The notes under the pieces were generated by a model. That model did not search any database, was not told the origin of the DNA, and was given only the letters and a program-made list of their open reading frames with translations. 64,000 nt of DNA, from contig NC_092568.1 in the NCBI RefSeq assembly GCF_037975245.1, forward strand, positions 18,247,001-18,311,000, read 5' to 3'. A program made the translations under genes and the position numbers. This document shows, in pieces, positions 1 through 12,200 of the stretch (within the stretch, counting starts at the first letter, position 1; each line of letters starts with the position of its first letter). This DNA comes from Apostichopus japonicus (lineage: Eukaryota; Echinodermata; Holothuroidea; Aspidochirotida; Stichopodidae).

Positions 1-94
1 AAAATATGTAGTAAAAAAGAAGGGAAACAAAATACATACAACAAATTAAACCCTGCAGTAGTATACTCTGTTTCTCGGGAAACGGCGATGGTTG

Positions 95-196
95 GGGAGG
101 AGGAGGAGGAGGAGGAGGAGGAGGAGGAGGAGGAGGAGGAGGAGGAGGAGGAGGAGGAGGAGGAGGAGGAGGAGGAGGAGGAGGAGGAGGGAAGGA
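95..196. repeat. (GGA)n polypurine microsatellite
   Basis: About 32 nearly perfect GGA triplets form a pure purine run on the plus strand. The minus strand reads as poly-leucine in one frame, which is a repeat artefact and not a gene. Confidence 0.95.
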
Positions 197-317
197 GAGA
201 GCGGTGTTAGCAATATGGAGGAGTTAAGATAAGTCACAAGTCACGTATGCAAATTCATTTGACCAAGCAACTCTTGTTCTAGCTAAGTCGGTGGATATGG
301 TATCGTCGATAGAGACT

Positions 318-539
318 CGTCACATCTCTTCAAGAGTAAATTATACAATGTATGTTAGGCTACTCCGTGTTGTAAACATATATCTTTATATGGTCTGTCT
401 TGTTCTTTAGACAAAGCCCAGTATATAACACACTATATAGTAAAGCTCATACGTCTTATTGTCGTTATAATGATATATGTTTACAACACGGAGAAGCCTA
501 ACAAACATTGTATAATTTACTCTTGAAGAAATGTGACGG
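318..539. repeat. Fold-back inverted repeat
   Basis: The arms at about 318-390 and 466-539 are close reverse complements. They share a core reading GTTTACAACACGGAG and its complement, and a 75-bp AT-rich spacer separates them. DNA just after the right arm (531-582) is repeated directly, with divergence, at 699-753. It looks like a small fold-back or MITE-type element, with no coding capacity seen. Confidence 0.75.
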
Positions 540-2072
540 AGGTTCTCCTAAGCACGTTTAAGAAACACAGAAAGAAAAAGACTTTACTTATCTATAGTTG
601 CCAAAAAAAATATATATTGTGGGATGATCAGATAAAGAAGTTAGAGGGTCTGCCATTTGAATTCAAGACATTTATATTGGATCTTCACTTTTGAGATATG
701 TGACAGAGGTTCTTCCACATTTCAGACAAAGGAAAAACAGGAAGGAAATGACTATTTATCTATTTATGGACAAATATTCGCTTTTTAAGAAGTTCCTGCT
801 ATATATGGTATAGTCCGCAAGCTGCTTATTTATTTATCTATAGGAAAGTCACCTCATTTCTCGCACAACAATTCCTGGAGATAAACCACATATGTGCCTT
901 TAGGCATATATATGCCTATACATAAAAAAAATGTTATTGTTATTCTATGATGATCTCGTTCACATGAGTATCCATGAAATTTCACTATCATAAATTACAT
1001 AGACATTTAAATATATGTTTTTATACCTTTCAATATATTCTCACTTAAAACGCGGATTTCCGGAGTTGTCGTGGCTAAATAAACCTGCAATAGGATCACT
1101 CGAATGTGTGTTGCTATAGAAACGTAAGGGTTAACGCATTATTTGTCATTTGCGCCATTCTGTGTCTTTCATTAATGAATGTGGTTTCGGAGAATCGCAT
1201 TTTTCGTTGTCACGCGGTTAATTGATTTCGATATATCCATGTTCATGCATAGTCTAGTATACAACGTATTGCTCCTGCTTAAAAATATAAAAACAAAAAA
1301 CAACAACAACTGTAGGATACGGTACTTGGTGATGTGATCCTCTTAATTTGTTATTAAGAAAGAAAAATTACGTTACTCACTTGAGTGTACCGTTACTTTA
1401 CTCAATGGGTCTATTTGCTCTTTTTCTAAAGTATACGCTATACCCCCCACCCCACCCCCACAAAAAATTAAAAATTTACCACTTCCGGGTTATTAATATC
1501 ATTAAAATGATATTAATATCATCAAATGACTTTTCACTTAGCCTCTGAAGAAAATCCTGCTAGGATCGAAAAGTCTGGGCAACTTACTTTTACACATTAT
1601 TAATATCATGTCAGTCTTTCAACATTTTCGTGGCAAAGACGCTGTTCACATTAATATTTATCACACTTCAAATGTATACAGGGAAGCTGAAGAAAACAAA
1701 TTGCACGTTAACTTTAATATTTGAGATGAAACTCTACTAGTCAAGGTATTAATGAACGGCATTATAATGGGATTTTTAGTATGGTATAATAATGAAAAAT
1801 TTATTAGAAAACAAATCAACGTGAAATGTTGCGTTACCTTAATTTGTTTTCGCTTGCTATCTCTATTAAGCATAAAAGCAAATAGATCATTTTCATTTCA
1901 CTGTAGTATAGTAGTTTCCATGCATGATTACTGCATTTCACCGAGTTAATCCCATTTTCATTTTTATGAATATGACGACTTTCGTAATGTGATGACGTCA
2001 TCTCATGTGCGATACAATCTCTTTTGCAAAGGACAATATCAAGTTTGAGATTCATTATTATTATTATTATTC
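540..2072. other. No gene recognised (flank or intron of GPCR A)
   Basis: AT-rich DNA with short direct repeats near 699-753. No open frame resembles the missing first exon (TM1-TM3) of the receptor that continues at 2471, so that exon probably lies left of the window. Confidence 0.6.
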
Positions 2073-2447
2073 AGAGGGCGTTGTGGTCAAATGGTTAAGG
2101 CAGTGAAATTGTGATCTAAGGATTACAGGTTCGAGCCCTGGCCAGATGATTGCGTTGTGGCCTTGAGCAAGGCACTTTATCTCCATTGCCTCTCTTCACC
2201 CAGGTGTATAAATGGGGACTTGCGAGGTGACTTGTAAATATAGTTGCGTGCGCCGGTTTGTGGCTGCACCCTATGGGAAGTCCCCCAGGGGACACGTGGC
2301 TGTGGTGCACTGTGGTGCCCCAGGAGAGGTTGTTTGAATTGTGCACACTTTGGTGTGTAGGTGTGACAAGTTACCAGGGTTAAATACAAGCGCATAGAAC
2401 TTTCGGATTATGCGCTATATAACGGGGTAATAACAATAATAATAATT
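2073..2447 (+). mobile_element. tRNA-derived SINE with LINE-like 3' tail
   Basis: The head carries RNA polymerase III promoter boxes: an A-box-like stretch at about 2081-2100 (TGGTCAAATGGTTAAGG) and a B box at 2128-2138 (GGTTCGAGCCC). A conserved-looking body follows. The tail has a GCGCATA...TATGCGC hairpin and ends in AATAAT repeats. The hairpin plus AAT tail resembles the 3' end of the LINE at 7345-9255, so this SINE is probably mobilised by that type of LINE. It sits in an intron and ends only about 23 bp before the splice acceptor of GPCR exon 2471-3062. Confidence 0.85.
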
Positions 2448-2470
2448 ATTCTTTTCGTCTGCTTTCTCAG

Positions 2471-3058
2471 GTATATCGCGGTGTGTAAACCAATCGTACA
2501 CCGCAGATTCATCTCATTGAGATGTATCAACAATCTACTTCTAACTCTCTGGCTCATCGTCCTAGTAAATTGTTTCATTACATTCCTGACCAGGATTCTC
2601 AGTACGAAGGATGACCCGCAAACGTTTACATGTGATAGCTTCCAATTAGGCGAAGGCAGCGCAGCCAAGGCCTATGAATTGTTCGTGGCATGCTTGATAC
2701 TTTGTTTTTTCCTCCTTATGGTGTTATGTTATGCCCGTATTTACGTGGTGGCTGTAAAATTCGCGAAGAGAAGGCAAGGTGAAGATGTTGATAGAAGGAA
2801 GCAAGTATTTTCAACAACAATAACTACCGCGATAGTGGTCTCGGTGTGCGGTATTTGTTGGTTACCGACTACTGTTAAGTATATTTGTAGGTCTTATTCT
2901 TCGTTTAACAAAGAAGGCTTTCTGCTATTATTCATGATCTGTGAAATTGTATTGTATTTCAATTCGGTGATAAATCCTGTCATTTATGGATACCGTATAC
3001 CGGAATTCAGACGGGCGTACGGTATCGTCCTCACCAGACTGAGAGGCCGGGTAACCGA

Positions 3059-3062
<4 letters not shown>
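2471..3062 (+). CDS. Class A (rhodopsin-like) GPCR A, 3' exon: TM3 end to C-terminus
   Basis: The exon follows the acceptor TTTCTCAG and encodes 196 residues to a TGA. It starts inside the DRY motif: the exon reads G TAT ATC, so an upstream exon must supply D and the first two bases of R. Visible landmarks are IAVCKP of intracellular loop 2, a TM6 motif CGICWLP (residues 126-132 of the exon product) and a TM7 motif NPVIY (168-172) followed by a short basic tail. The exon boundary, phase and TM6-TM7 sequence match the receptor at 13999-18687, so the two are tandem paralogues. The ligand cannot be told from sequence; echinoderms have large lineage-specific families of such receptors. The first exon is not in the window. 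An AT microsatellite begins directly after the stop codon. Confidence 0.93.
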
Positions 3063-3096
<34 letters not shown>

Positions 3097-3184
3097 TATA
3101 TATAAATATATATATCACTATATATATATATCACTATATGTATATATATATATCACTATATGTATATATATATATATATATATA
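3063..3184. repeat. (TA)n microsatellite in the 3' UTR of GPCR A
   Basis: An interrupted TA run with TATCACTATA variants starts with the last bases of the receptor stop codon context and ends at the next SINE fragment. YIYIYI-type translations on both strands are artefacts. Confidence 0.95.
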
Positions 3185-3290
3185 AGGGTGTCCGCATATA
3201 AAGCGGAGGCCCGGGTTCGATCCCGGTGGAGGCTGGAAGTTTTGTCACTGTTCTGGATTTTTTTTCAACTCACAACCATTTCAATTATAT
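3185..3290 (+). mobile_element. 5'-truncated tRNA-derived SINE fragment
   Basis: A strong B box (GGGTTCGATCCCGG, 3213-3226) is followed by GGAGGCTGGAAG and a T-rich stretch. The A-box half is missing or degenerate. It lies at the edge of the TA microsatellite, a common SINE insertion or expansion context. Confidence 0.6.
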
Positions 3291-6200
3291 ATATATTCAT
3301 TTGCCTTTGTCGTTAACCTCCATTTCATTGTAAGCAAGGAGTTGCCCAAAATACGTATATCAGCTCCGCAGTTGATTGATGAGAAATGTGGTAGGCTATA
3401 TAGGTTATGTTTATAAGTCAAGGAGCAAGCTTCTGCTTTCTGCTACAAGGTAATTCGAATACGAATCTACAAATTGGTCAGGCTTAGTTAGTATGTTTAG
3501 GACATACACGTCCAAGGGTTCGAATTCCACACATACTTGTGTATAAGTTAAACCTCCCTAACATAACATCGTATTCAACGGCTCTGGTTAATCAATGCAT
3601 ATAAAGGGAAACAGTGTATTCTGAGATAACAGCGATGGTCAGTGAAGATGGTACAGTAAAGCCACTTTGGTGTTTAATAAATATGCTCATAACACTGTTC
3701 CCTAGGGTCTATACGTTAACCTTTTTTGAAGGGGTCGTAGAACGAGATCGGCAAAAGAGGCAATTTCTTTTGTAATAATTATACATCTGCACACTGATAT
3801 TGGCTAGGAGACAGAAAGGGGTGGGCGGACTCCCCAGAAGCTGCAAAAAATAATAATAATAATAATAATTAATTAATTAGTTAATAATGAATTTAAAAAA
3901 ATTAGGCCCTTGTGGAGATCATGAGGATTTCAGTTGAAGTATTTGAAAATATAGTTTTTGTTATCTTGAATCGATTTTATAGGAAAAAAAAAACCCTTTC
4001 AAAGAAGAATTGAACCTTTATATGATCAGTATCTGGAAAATGTGTACATGACGTAAATTAATAGAGAAACAGAGAGAACGAAATTTTCACTTCTTCAGTT
4101 TTGTTTTATTACCATCACGTTCATGGATGTATACGTATGGTCATGCTGAATTTGGCTCCAATTTTGAGACGGAATTTGCAACGATTTGAGACTGATTGCT
4201 TTCACTGGAGGCAAGGGATGTGACAACCCCACACCCCACCATCACTTCCACGCATGGGATTACATTACAAGGACAGAGTTCCGAGGTCGTGCCTTGAGAA
4301 ACAGTCGAGTCGAGTCGTGTCATTTTCAGTGATAATCCTAAATTGAGCCATTGTCACTGTATCTTATAATCTCTGACCTAGCTGCAAGTTCAGATCCTTA
4401 TCTGCAAAAAAGCGAACAAACAGACCATCATATTAAATGACTTCTTCTGTCTTATCCATATCTCAGATATATATAATACTTGGATTTTATACCGGTAATT
4501 TGTGATGACAAAGCTGCCACAAGCACGTCTCCGCTCATTATATCACAAACAAGTCGTAATTTAAATGGAAATCACTTTCTATCCCCTTCTGAGATAATAT
4601 ATGTTAATACTTTTTATTCTGATAATATTGTGATCTCTCTCCGTGTGTGCATGAAAAATACAATGCGTAGATAATTTACTGAAAAGAAAATTTCTTTGCA
4701 TAAGTCGATAATTCGGGTTTACCATGCGGAATATCCGCTTTAAAGGATTTCACAGTGTAACTGTTTACGTTTATACAATATATATATAGCAAAAGCACCC
4801 GCCCCCACCAAAACAAAGAGAAAGTAAGAAAAAGAAAAGCTTTTAAGCGATAGAAATAGCTTCCTAATAATGGCTTTAATATCTTTACAGGCCTCTCAGC
4901 TTTATGATTGATATCTATACGGTCCGTTTATTGGCAATAAAATGAAGCATTCAAACGTTTTCTGAAATCGCTTTTCGATCATGTACGAGGAATTCCCAAG
5001 CGGTAATTTCCTTATTAATGAGGATAGCTTGAGACAAACAATCAGTGCTGCGTGGTGTGGCACTCTCAGAGATCTTCTCTGTTCATTCATACTCGACTCT
5101 GATTGGTCTGTTGTCGTCAGCTGACAGTGCATTAACCTACGGATAACACAGTCTGTGATGGATAATGCACTGTAAACTCACCGGCGGATTAATATAAGTA
5201 GCAATAGACATGAAACAAGACAAAAGAAGTATCTCGGTAAGCCTAATCCCGATCCATTCAAGCTGCCTAGGCTAATTCAAAGCAAACGAATGACTTCCAT
5301 GAAACGAATAAGATCAAGTATAGTATATGACAAATAACTCCTCGGTGTAAATATTCCTTGACCAAATGATGACCAGAATTTCCAAGAAAGCTAACTTTCA
5401 GCTCGAAGTGTACCCATATAGGGTGCGAGCAACAACGATAACCTCATTTAGCAATGTTGGCATTAATGTTAGTCATATGATGGCGTTAAGCAGCCCCATC
5501 GGAACAAAACAAAAAGGCTTAACGTAAGTAATAGTATTAAACGTTATTGTATAGGCTTCGAATAAACAAAAGAAGCAATGTTCAAATATTCTGAGAGCAG
5601 CGATCCAAGGAATCGAACCAACGAAAGACAGTTATAAGTTTGCAAGCCAATGTCTGAACATTGTCGATTTTAACACTTACGTTATGTCTAACTGCTATAG
5701 CCAAGGCCTACGGCTTGCCGTTACTGATCGGGAATACAACAGCAAGAAATGCATGTTTCAAGGAACAGAAAACTTCATTTTCCAAAGGAAGTAATGTTTC
5801 ATGTTCTGGTTCTCACATATTTCCGTCCGATCAAATGTCAAAGCCATTGTAGCCTACTGCAAAAGGTCAACTGCTTGTTTACGAACGTTCTTGATGGGTT
5901 TGTTCACATGTGTTTTACGGTCGTAAACATATAGCTTAGCTCAGAATATAGTGTACTATAGCCTACGTATCCGTAGAACACAATGACCTATGTCAATTCA
6001 CTATTTCGATGAACACACCACAAAGATTTATACATAGAAGCCACATCGCACCTGCTGAAACAATACACTTTGCGGCTTTTGGAAGATCGTTCGCGCCATC
6101 TTGGTACACCCAAAACAGGCACATTGCCCAAACCGTGGGTCTATATCAGTCGTTCACCATGCTAGTTTCGATTAGACCGAAATGTTGGGAAGACGGCTTT

Positions 6201-7344
6201 GCAGAAATGTTTGAACCCCTCGGGAGAAGGTACTCCGAGTTGGAGGGGCACCGTCAATTTATGGAAGGGCACCAATAATTAAAGGAGTTGCATAATACTA
6301 ATGTGCTGTTACTTGTGAGACTATTGTTCACATGATGGTGGGACAAATTACGGGAATTGGATGGGAGTCTGAAAGTAGAGGGGCATGGCCCTGGGCCAAG
6401 CTTGGCTACGGGACTGCTGGGGATCGGGGGCTCATATTCAAATGGAGTCATATAGCCACCTCAAACAAATGCTTAGTGAATGATAAAGACTTATATACAC
6501 TGCAAGTCGACTTGATCATGTTGAGGTAAAAAATTCCTTGAATAGTTTTATGGCAATGTAAGGCTACATAAGCTGAAGCTCAGTGGAAGATCTTTAAAAA
6601 CTTGCTTTACTGAAAGGTACCTCGCAGTAATGAAAAAAACCAAGATGCAATTATTGAGCACTGTGTATATTGTTGATGACGCAGGTGCTTTGAAAACAGG
6701 TCAACCCCCAAGACGAATTTGGATAGACGTCCGAAAATGTATTTCTCTGTATACTTTCTGATTATTTTCAGTGGACGTATCAGATAGTCCCAGTGGAAAC
6801 TGGTACAGTATAAACATACTTGCAATAAAAAGATTAACTTGTAAGAAAAAATAGATATCCTCTCTAAAAATATCCACCCCACCAAAAATAAAAGAGTTAT
6901 ATAGGTTTTTTTTATTTTTATAAATATGTCACTTAACAATGCTGATTTTACAAGGTGCATGCTTTCATTGAAGAATATTAAAGTTACAATGGAACAAGGC
7001 ACCATCATAGATGTAGGCCTATAATTGCAGCATTTTGAGCAGTCTGCCACAGTACATTGTTGTCTGCTTACAAGTATAGTCTCTTTCTTCTGTAATATAT
7101 GTTTTCATGTTGTAAATTAATCTCCATATTGCGACTCTGAGATGCCTTCTGTGATGCAAGGTGACTCACATGTGCATACTTTAAGTTGTCATGAAATACA
7201 ATTTATCACTTCTTAACCTCAAAAAAAGGATGCATCCATTACCACAAACATTTTATCTTCATCGCCATTTGCTTGGAAGATACAAGGACTCTGTCGTGTT
7301 GCATGATAGGCTTCTTAGTTTGCAATTTCTTAATAAGCAGTTAC
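3291..7344. other. Intergenic, no gene recognised
   Basis: Only short unconserved-looking frames are present. Minor features are an AAT-rich run near 3850-3880 and a weak tRNA-like stretch near 3475-3545. No splice-consistent coding chain was found. Confidence 0.6.
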
Positions 7345-9255
7345 GCCTACTATTTATTATTATTATTATACAAAATTTCTATAGCGCCTTATCCAATCAG
7401 AAATTGCTCTAAGGCGCTTTACAGTAAAATACAAACAATCATGATATACAAATATATAAATCGATAATGTAAGGTATAAAAAGGGTAGAAAATTTGTTAA
7501 ATACCAACTGACAATAAATTGTATAAAAACTGCAAATGTAAAAGCGAAAATGATACAAACAAATTCTTAAAATTTAAAATATATATAAATCTGACAACAA
7601 TTTTAAATTTAAAAGCGCTATAAACGCAAAAACGCAAAATGGAAAATGCGTAGTAATAATGTGACAATAAATAGTATAGAAAACACAGTTAATGGAATGC
7701 AGATCTAAATAGAAAGGTTTTGACTAGTTTTTTAAATTCATCTATATTTTTGGCACACTTAGCTTCCTCCGATAAACTGTTCCATAATGTCGCAGATGAG
7801 TAATCGAAACGCCTGTTTCCGTATGTAGAAGTTTTAATGACAGGTTTGGTAAGTAAGGACTTGGATTCTGAGCGTAGAGATCGAGTAGGCTTGTATTTAT
7901 GCATTAATTCAGAGAGGTAGATAGGGGCTAAACCATTAAGTGACTTATATGTATATAACAGAATCTTATAATTGAACCTGCAATGAATCGGCAACCAATG
8001 TAAGTCACGTAATACGGGTGTAATATGCTCATGTCTACGAGTGCGACTCACAAGCCGTGCAGCGCGATTCTGAACTCGCTGAAGGCGATCGGTTAGCTTG
8101 TGAGGCAGGCCATATAGCAGGGCATTGCAGTAGTCCAGTTTTGATGTCACAAGGGCATGGATTAAAGTCTTACATGCATCATCTGAGATATACCTTCTAA
8201 TTTTGCCAATATTCCGGATCTGCCAATAACAGGACTTACAGATAGAGTCAACTTGATTATCCATGGTAAGATTGTGATCAAGATATACACCTAAATTCTT
8301 TACTTTAGGAACTGAACATATGGTGTTAGGTCCCATATTTATATACAAGTCTTGAAAAGCATTACCCTGAAATTTTGGTGAAAATACAATGAACTCAGTT
8401 TTGTCCTGGTTAAGTTTCAAGCAATTAACCCGCATCCACCTGACTATATCTGAAAGGCATGCTTGGACCTTTAAAGATACATCATTCCAGGACTCAAGGG
8501 CACCAAAATTCAAATACAATTGTGTATCATCAGCATAACAGTGATGGTTGATGTTATGGCGCTGAATTATTTCTCCAACTGGACGGGTAAACATACAATA
8601 TATCAAAGGACCAAGTACAGATCCTTGTGGCACCCCAAATCTTAGCTGTTTCTCATCAGATATAACATTATCAATTTGTATACATTGCATTCTGTCCCTA
8701 AAATATGATTTAAACCATTTTAATGAGTTTGACGCAATTCCAAAAGTATGTTGGAGACGATTAAATAAGATCTCATGATCAATAAGATCGAAGGCTGCCG
8801 ATAGGTCCAACATGACCATCATTGTTTGGGACCTCTTGTCAAGAGCTGCAGCAATATCGTTATGTACTCTTAGTAAAGCTGACTCAGTTGAATGGTACTG
8901 GCGATATGCAGATTGGAGATTATCATGCAAAGCATTGGCATTTAAGTGATGTTGAAGGCGTATTGCAACAACTTTTTCTAAAAGTTTGGATATAAAAGGT
9001 AAATTTGATACAGGTCGGTAGTTTTTAAACACTTCTTTATTCATACCAGGCTTTTTGAGCAGTGGTTTAACAATAGAACGCTTAAAACAAGACGGCACCT
9101 TTGATTCAATCAGTGATTGGTTTATGATGGCGGTTATAATTGGCAGGAGTGCATCGACACATTGCTTCAATAGCCAGGTAGGTATAGGATCCAAGTTGCA
9201 GGACTTTGTTGGGGAGCTTACATAAGCAAACAGCAACAGCAGACTGTCATCTCAG
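7345..9255 (-). mobile_element. 5'-truncated CR1/L2-type non-LTR retrotransposon
   Basis: The element reads on the minus strand, with the reverse transcriptase frame at 9236-7689, a 3' UTR of about 340 bp, and a 3' end near 7345 made of a GCGCC...GGCGC hairpin followed by AAT triplets, typical of CR1/L2-like LINEs. No endonuclease domain precedes the RT. An in-frame stop lies at 9252-9254, so the copy is probably truncated at about this point. Confidence 0.9.
7689..9236 (-). CDS. LINE reverse transcriptase, intact frame
   Basis: A 515-codon frame without internal stops encodes the reverse transcriptase that copies LINE RNA into DNA at the target site. Landmarks are YRPVSNLPFISKLLEKV (73-89), the catalytic block DLSAAFDLIDH (144-154), GVPQGSVLGPL (201-211) and YADDTQLYL (234-242) with the catalytic aspartates, then a C-terminal thumb region with NLGVYLD. 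The frame opens at a TTG codon and not an ATG, which fits 5' truncation of a longer ORF2. The lack of stops in 1.5 kb suggests a fairly young insertion. The family resembles CR1/L2/Daphne-like elements; the exact clade needs a tree. Confidence 0.95.
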   Translation of the reverse strand: MLFAYVSSPTKSCNLDPIPTWLLKQCVDALLPIITAIINQSLIESKVPSCFKRSIVKPLLKKPGMNKEVFKNYRPVSNLPFISKLLEKVVAIRLQHHLNANALHDNLQSAYRQYHSTESALLRVHNDIAAALDKRSQTMMVMLDLSAAFDLIDHEILFNRLQHTFGIASNSLKWFKSYFRDRMQCIQIDNVISDEKQLRFGVPQGSVLGPLIYCMFTRPVGEIIQRHNINHHCYADDTQLYLNFGALESWNDVSLKVQACLSDIVRWMRVNCLKLNQDKTEFIVFSPKFQGNAFQDLYINMGPNTICSVPKVKNLGVYLDHNLTMDNQVDSICKSCYWQIRNIGKIRRYISDDACKTLIHALVTSKLDYCNALLYGLPHKLTDRLQRVQNRAARLVSRTRRHEHITPVLRDLHWLPIHCRFNYKILLYTYKSLNGLAPIYLSELMHKYKPTRSLRSESKSLLTKPVIKTSTYGNRRFDYSSATLWNSLSEEAKCAKNIDEFKKLVKTFLFRSAFH

Positions 9256-12200
9256 TTCCAACAAAGTTTTTATCACCATTATTTGAGTTGAATTCTACTT
9301 TACTATCCTAGCAATTGGATATAGCTTAGGCTATAGGCCTAGTTACTACTCTAGCTTTAATACAACGATAACTTTATGGTTAGACTTGTAGTCGTCAGTA
9401 TACTAGTTAACTTATAGCTAGGCCAAAGGACAGACGCAGTCTTGCGGTTATCCAATACTGATCGACGAAAACTTCGGTCACATTCTATGAGTTGTTTATG
9501 TGTTATGTGAACACAAAAGTCACATTTCAATAACTTGGAACCTTGAAACGTGCAATAGACTTCCGTAGGTAGGCACTGTTACGTCCCAGAAGTACAGATC
9601 GAGCAGAAAGAAACTGTTTCGTGAACCAAGTTTTTATTAAAAATAGAAACATGATAAAGATTCCGTTTCGTTTTCCATTCCCGCACACGTAAACCCTTAG
9701 AAGTGGCTCACAGTTCTGTGTATTTAAAAAAAAAAAATCAGAATTTCTTACAATCTGGAAAAAAATAATGGGGCAAGTCATTGCCTAACGTTAAGACTCT
9801 ACGTACAGTAGCAGGTTGACGCTTTTGTGTGAGCGGTTGATCTTCAATTTGCTGCAAGCGACAAGCCCGAAGTGGCTTCTATGTATAAATTTCTATGGAA
9901 CACACAGGTTCGTGTAGTCGCAATATGCCCGTGCGTCAGATCCTTATTTTGAACAACGTATAGTGTTGTTCAGTGTATCTAGCCTAATTAGTGTCTTTTT
10001 TGTTATTTTATTTGCGTTTGTACACTGTTTTGAGATTTTTAACTATAATAAAAATAAAGAAAACGAGATACTCTTTCGAGATAATTGTTGGTTATGTTTC
10101 TTTTAATTTTTCTTTTTTTAAATTGAACATGCACTCTGAGATGAATAGTAATGTTTATTTAGCGCTTTGTATGAATAAACAGGGTTAATAAAGTGCCTTA
10201 GTTTATCGCAGGAAAACGCACGAACCGGGGGGGGGGGGTATATCCCAAGCGACGCACGAAACCGTAGGCCGAGTGCAACCGACGATAGGGTTAAGCCTAA
10301 TATGCCCGTGAGTAAATTACTAATCACTAGTTAAAATACGTTAACACTAGTACGTTAACTTGTTGCAAATACCCATATAATGGCAAAAACATGTCGACGT
10401 CGCTACCCCCCTCCCAACCCCACCCCGCCCAAGTTCATGGTTTCAAATCTATACCAAAACAAGTTCTTGCAAGGTGACGGTGAATATTTCAATTTGTTCG
10501 TACTGTAGAGAATATTGCACTATGATGTACATGAGAAGCCAACTTATTCTGAGCATGTCACGGCTTTCACGAGCGCCCCTACAATATGACTATATACACC
10601 CTGGTGTGTTGTCCGCCCCTAAAAAGCCAACACCATGAACAACCGAAACATTCTTCCTAAAACTGCAATCACCCCACGCGCACTACAATACTGCGTATTT
10701 GCAGACAAATGCATGTCTAGTCTGTATATTTGTTTTCACTATGATTTAACAATTCTCACTTTGATATTAAAAAATCTCACTTTGATGTTCACATACTGAT
10801 CTAAATTTATATTAGAAATGTAGTTGTATTACACTTAACGTATGGCGTCGTTGTCTCTGTTGCTGTCTCGGATTCGACTAAAGTTGAGTGTGGCAGTTAA
10901 AGAGTTAATTAAGGGCATCATAGCTGCTAACTCTGCTGCGCTCACTTCCTTGGTGATAGGTGATTGAACGTAAGCTATTTTGACTGGCGCAACCTTCCAC
11001 TCCTCCAGGAAGTTGGATCACAGTAAGTTATCTGTACCTCGAATTTCTTTAAAATGTCAGTTTGTTTTTGAAATATTCTTTCCCTCTGTGGATGAATGAT
11101 TGATAAATAATAACGGATATATGTCCTGATGACATCATCCATTCTACTGTTGCCAGATGCATTAACAAAATAGGCCTATAAAATAATTCATAAATTCATA
11201 ACTTCGGGATACAAAATGTTATGAGGATGGGTTTTTCGCCTAACGATTCAGAAAACTCCTTTGATTCCTTTAGAGTTTAGACTATCCTTTGTAAATCCCA
11301 TATTGTTAAGATCCATCTTGGCTCATGAAGAAAGTATATAACGCCCTCACTAAATGAGATTTTTCTTTTCTTTTCATTTTATTTTATTATTATTTTATAG
11401 GAATGTGTTTATTCAACTAGTTTTGATAACTTGTGAAATGCACTGACAAGGCCGTCAAAAATGTCAGGAAATTCTTTTCATGTATGTAATACAAAATAAC
11501 ATCTAACCAGAAGAACAGTTGGAAGAAACTAATAACTACAAATTTTGAGTTTCATGAAGAAGGATGTTTATCCCATATTTGTAGATTGCTATTTATACTA
11601 GACATTGGTCAAGTTAAAGTAGATTCCATTAAACCAATAGAATTCCGGAGTGTTGTAATTCGGTCAGCGTACTCTATAACCCCCCCCCCCCCCCCAATCC
11701 ATGTCATGCATTCGCGTTGTTATTCGGTTGCATGAAAGCTGCTTATTTAGACTCCTCCGGCAAGGATCTTTTATGTGCAATATTCTAATGAATACATGCC
11801 CGTTACCTTTCGGTGAGATGCAAAAACAAGGGTATGAATATATATCATCGTGTGGATCACAATTAGAAGTTGGCTTCGAGCTCCTTGATCAGTTCTTATA
11901 TAGAAGAATATAGACAACCCTATATAACGTCGCAGCTTGTCAGTGTGTTGCAAATGGGTTTTTTCCCCCTCACTCATGCAGGGTTGGTCTTTTTGTCTCA
12001 TAAACAACTCGTCTAATTGTGTATTTTCTTAGAAATCTCTTCTTCCGCTTTCCCTCATGACATTTACGTCACTAGAAGTCAAAAGCCTTGAAAGAAGTAA
12101 GTTTGAATTATTTGCTACTATACAGGCTGCGAGGCATTATCCCGCTCATTTCAAAACCCTTGGGAGCTTCAGAGCTTATCACAAAGATGTAATCTCAGCC

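Noticed and set aside
3475-3545. tRNA-like stretch with GGCTTAGTTAGTA and GGGTTCGAATTCC
   Set aside because: Resembles A and B boxes, but a seven-pair acceptor stem is not evident and the B box has an extra base; at most a degenerate SINE head.
6607-7050. 147-codon minus-strand frame
   Set aside because: No domain, signal or splice context recognised; AT-rich composition makes chance frames of this length likely.
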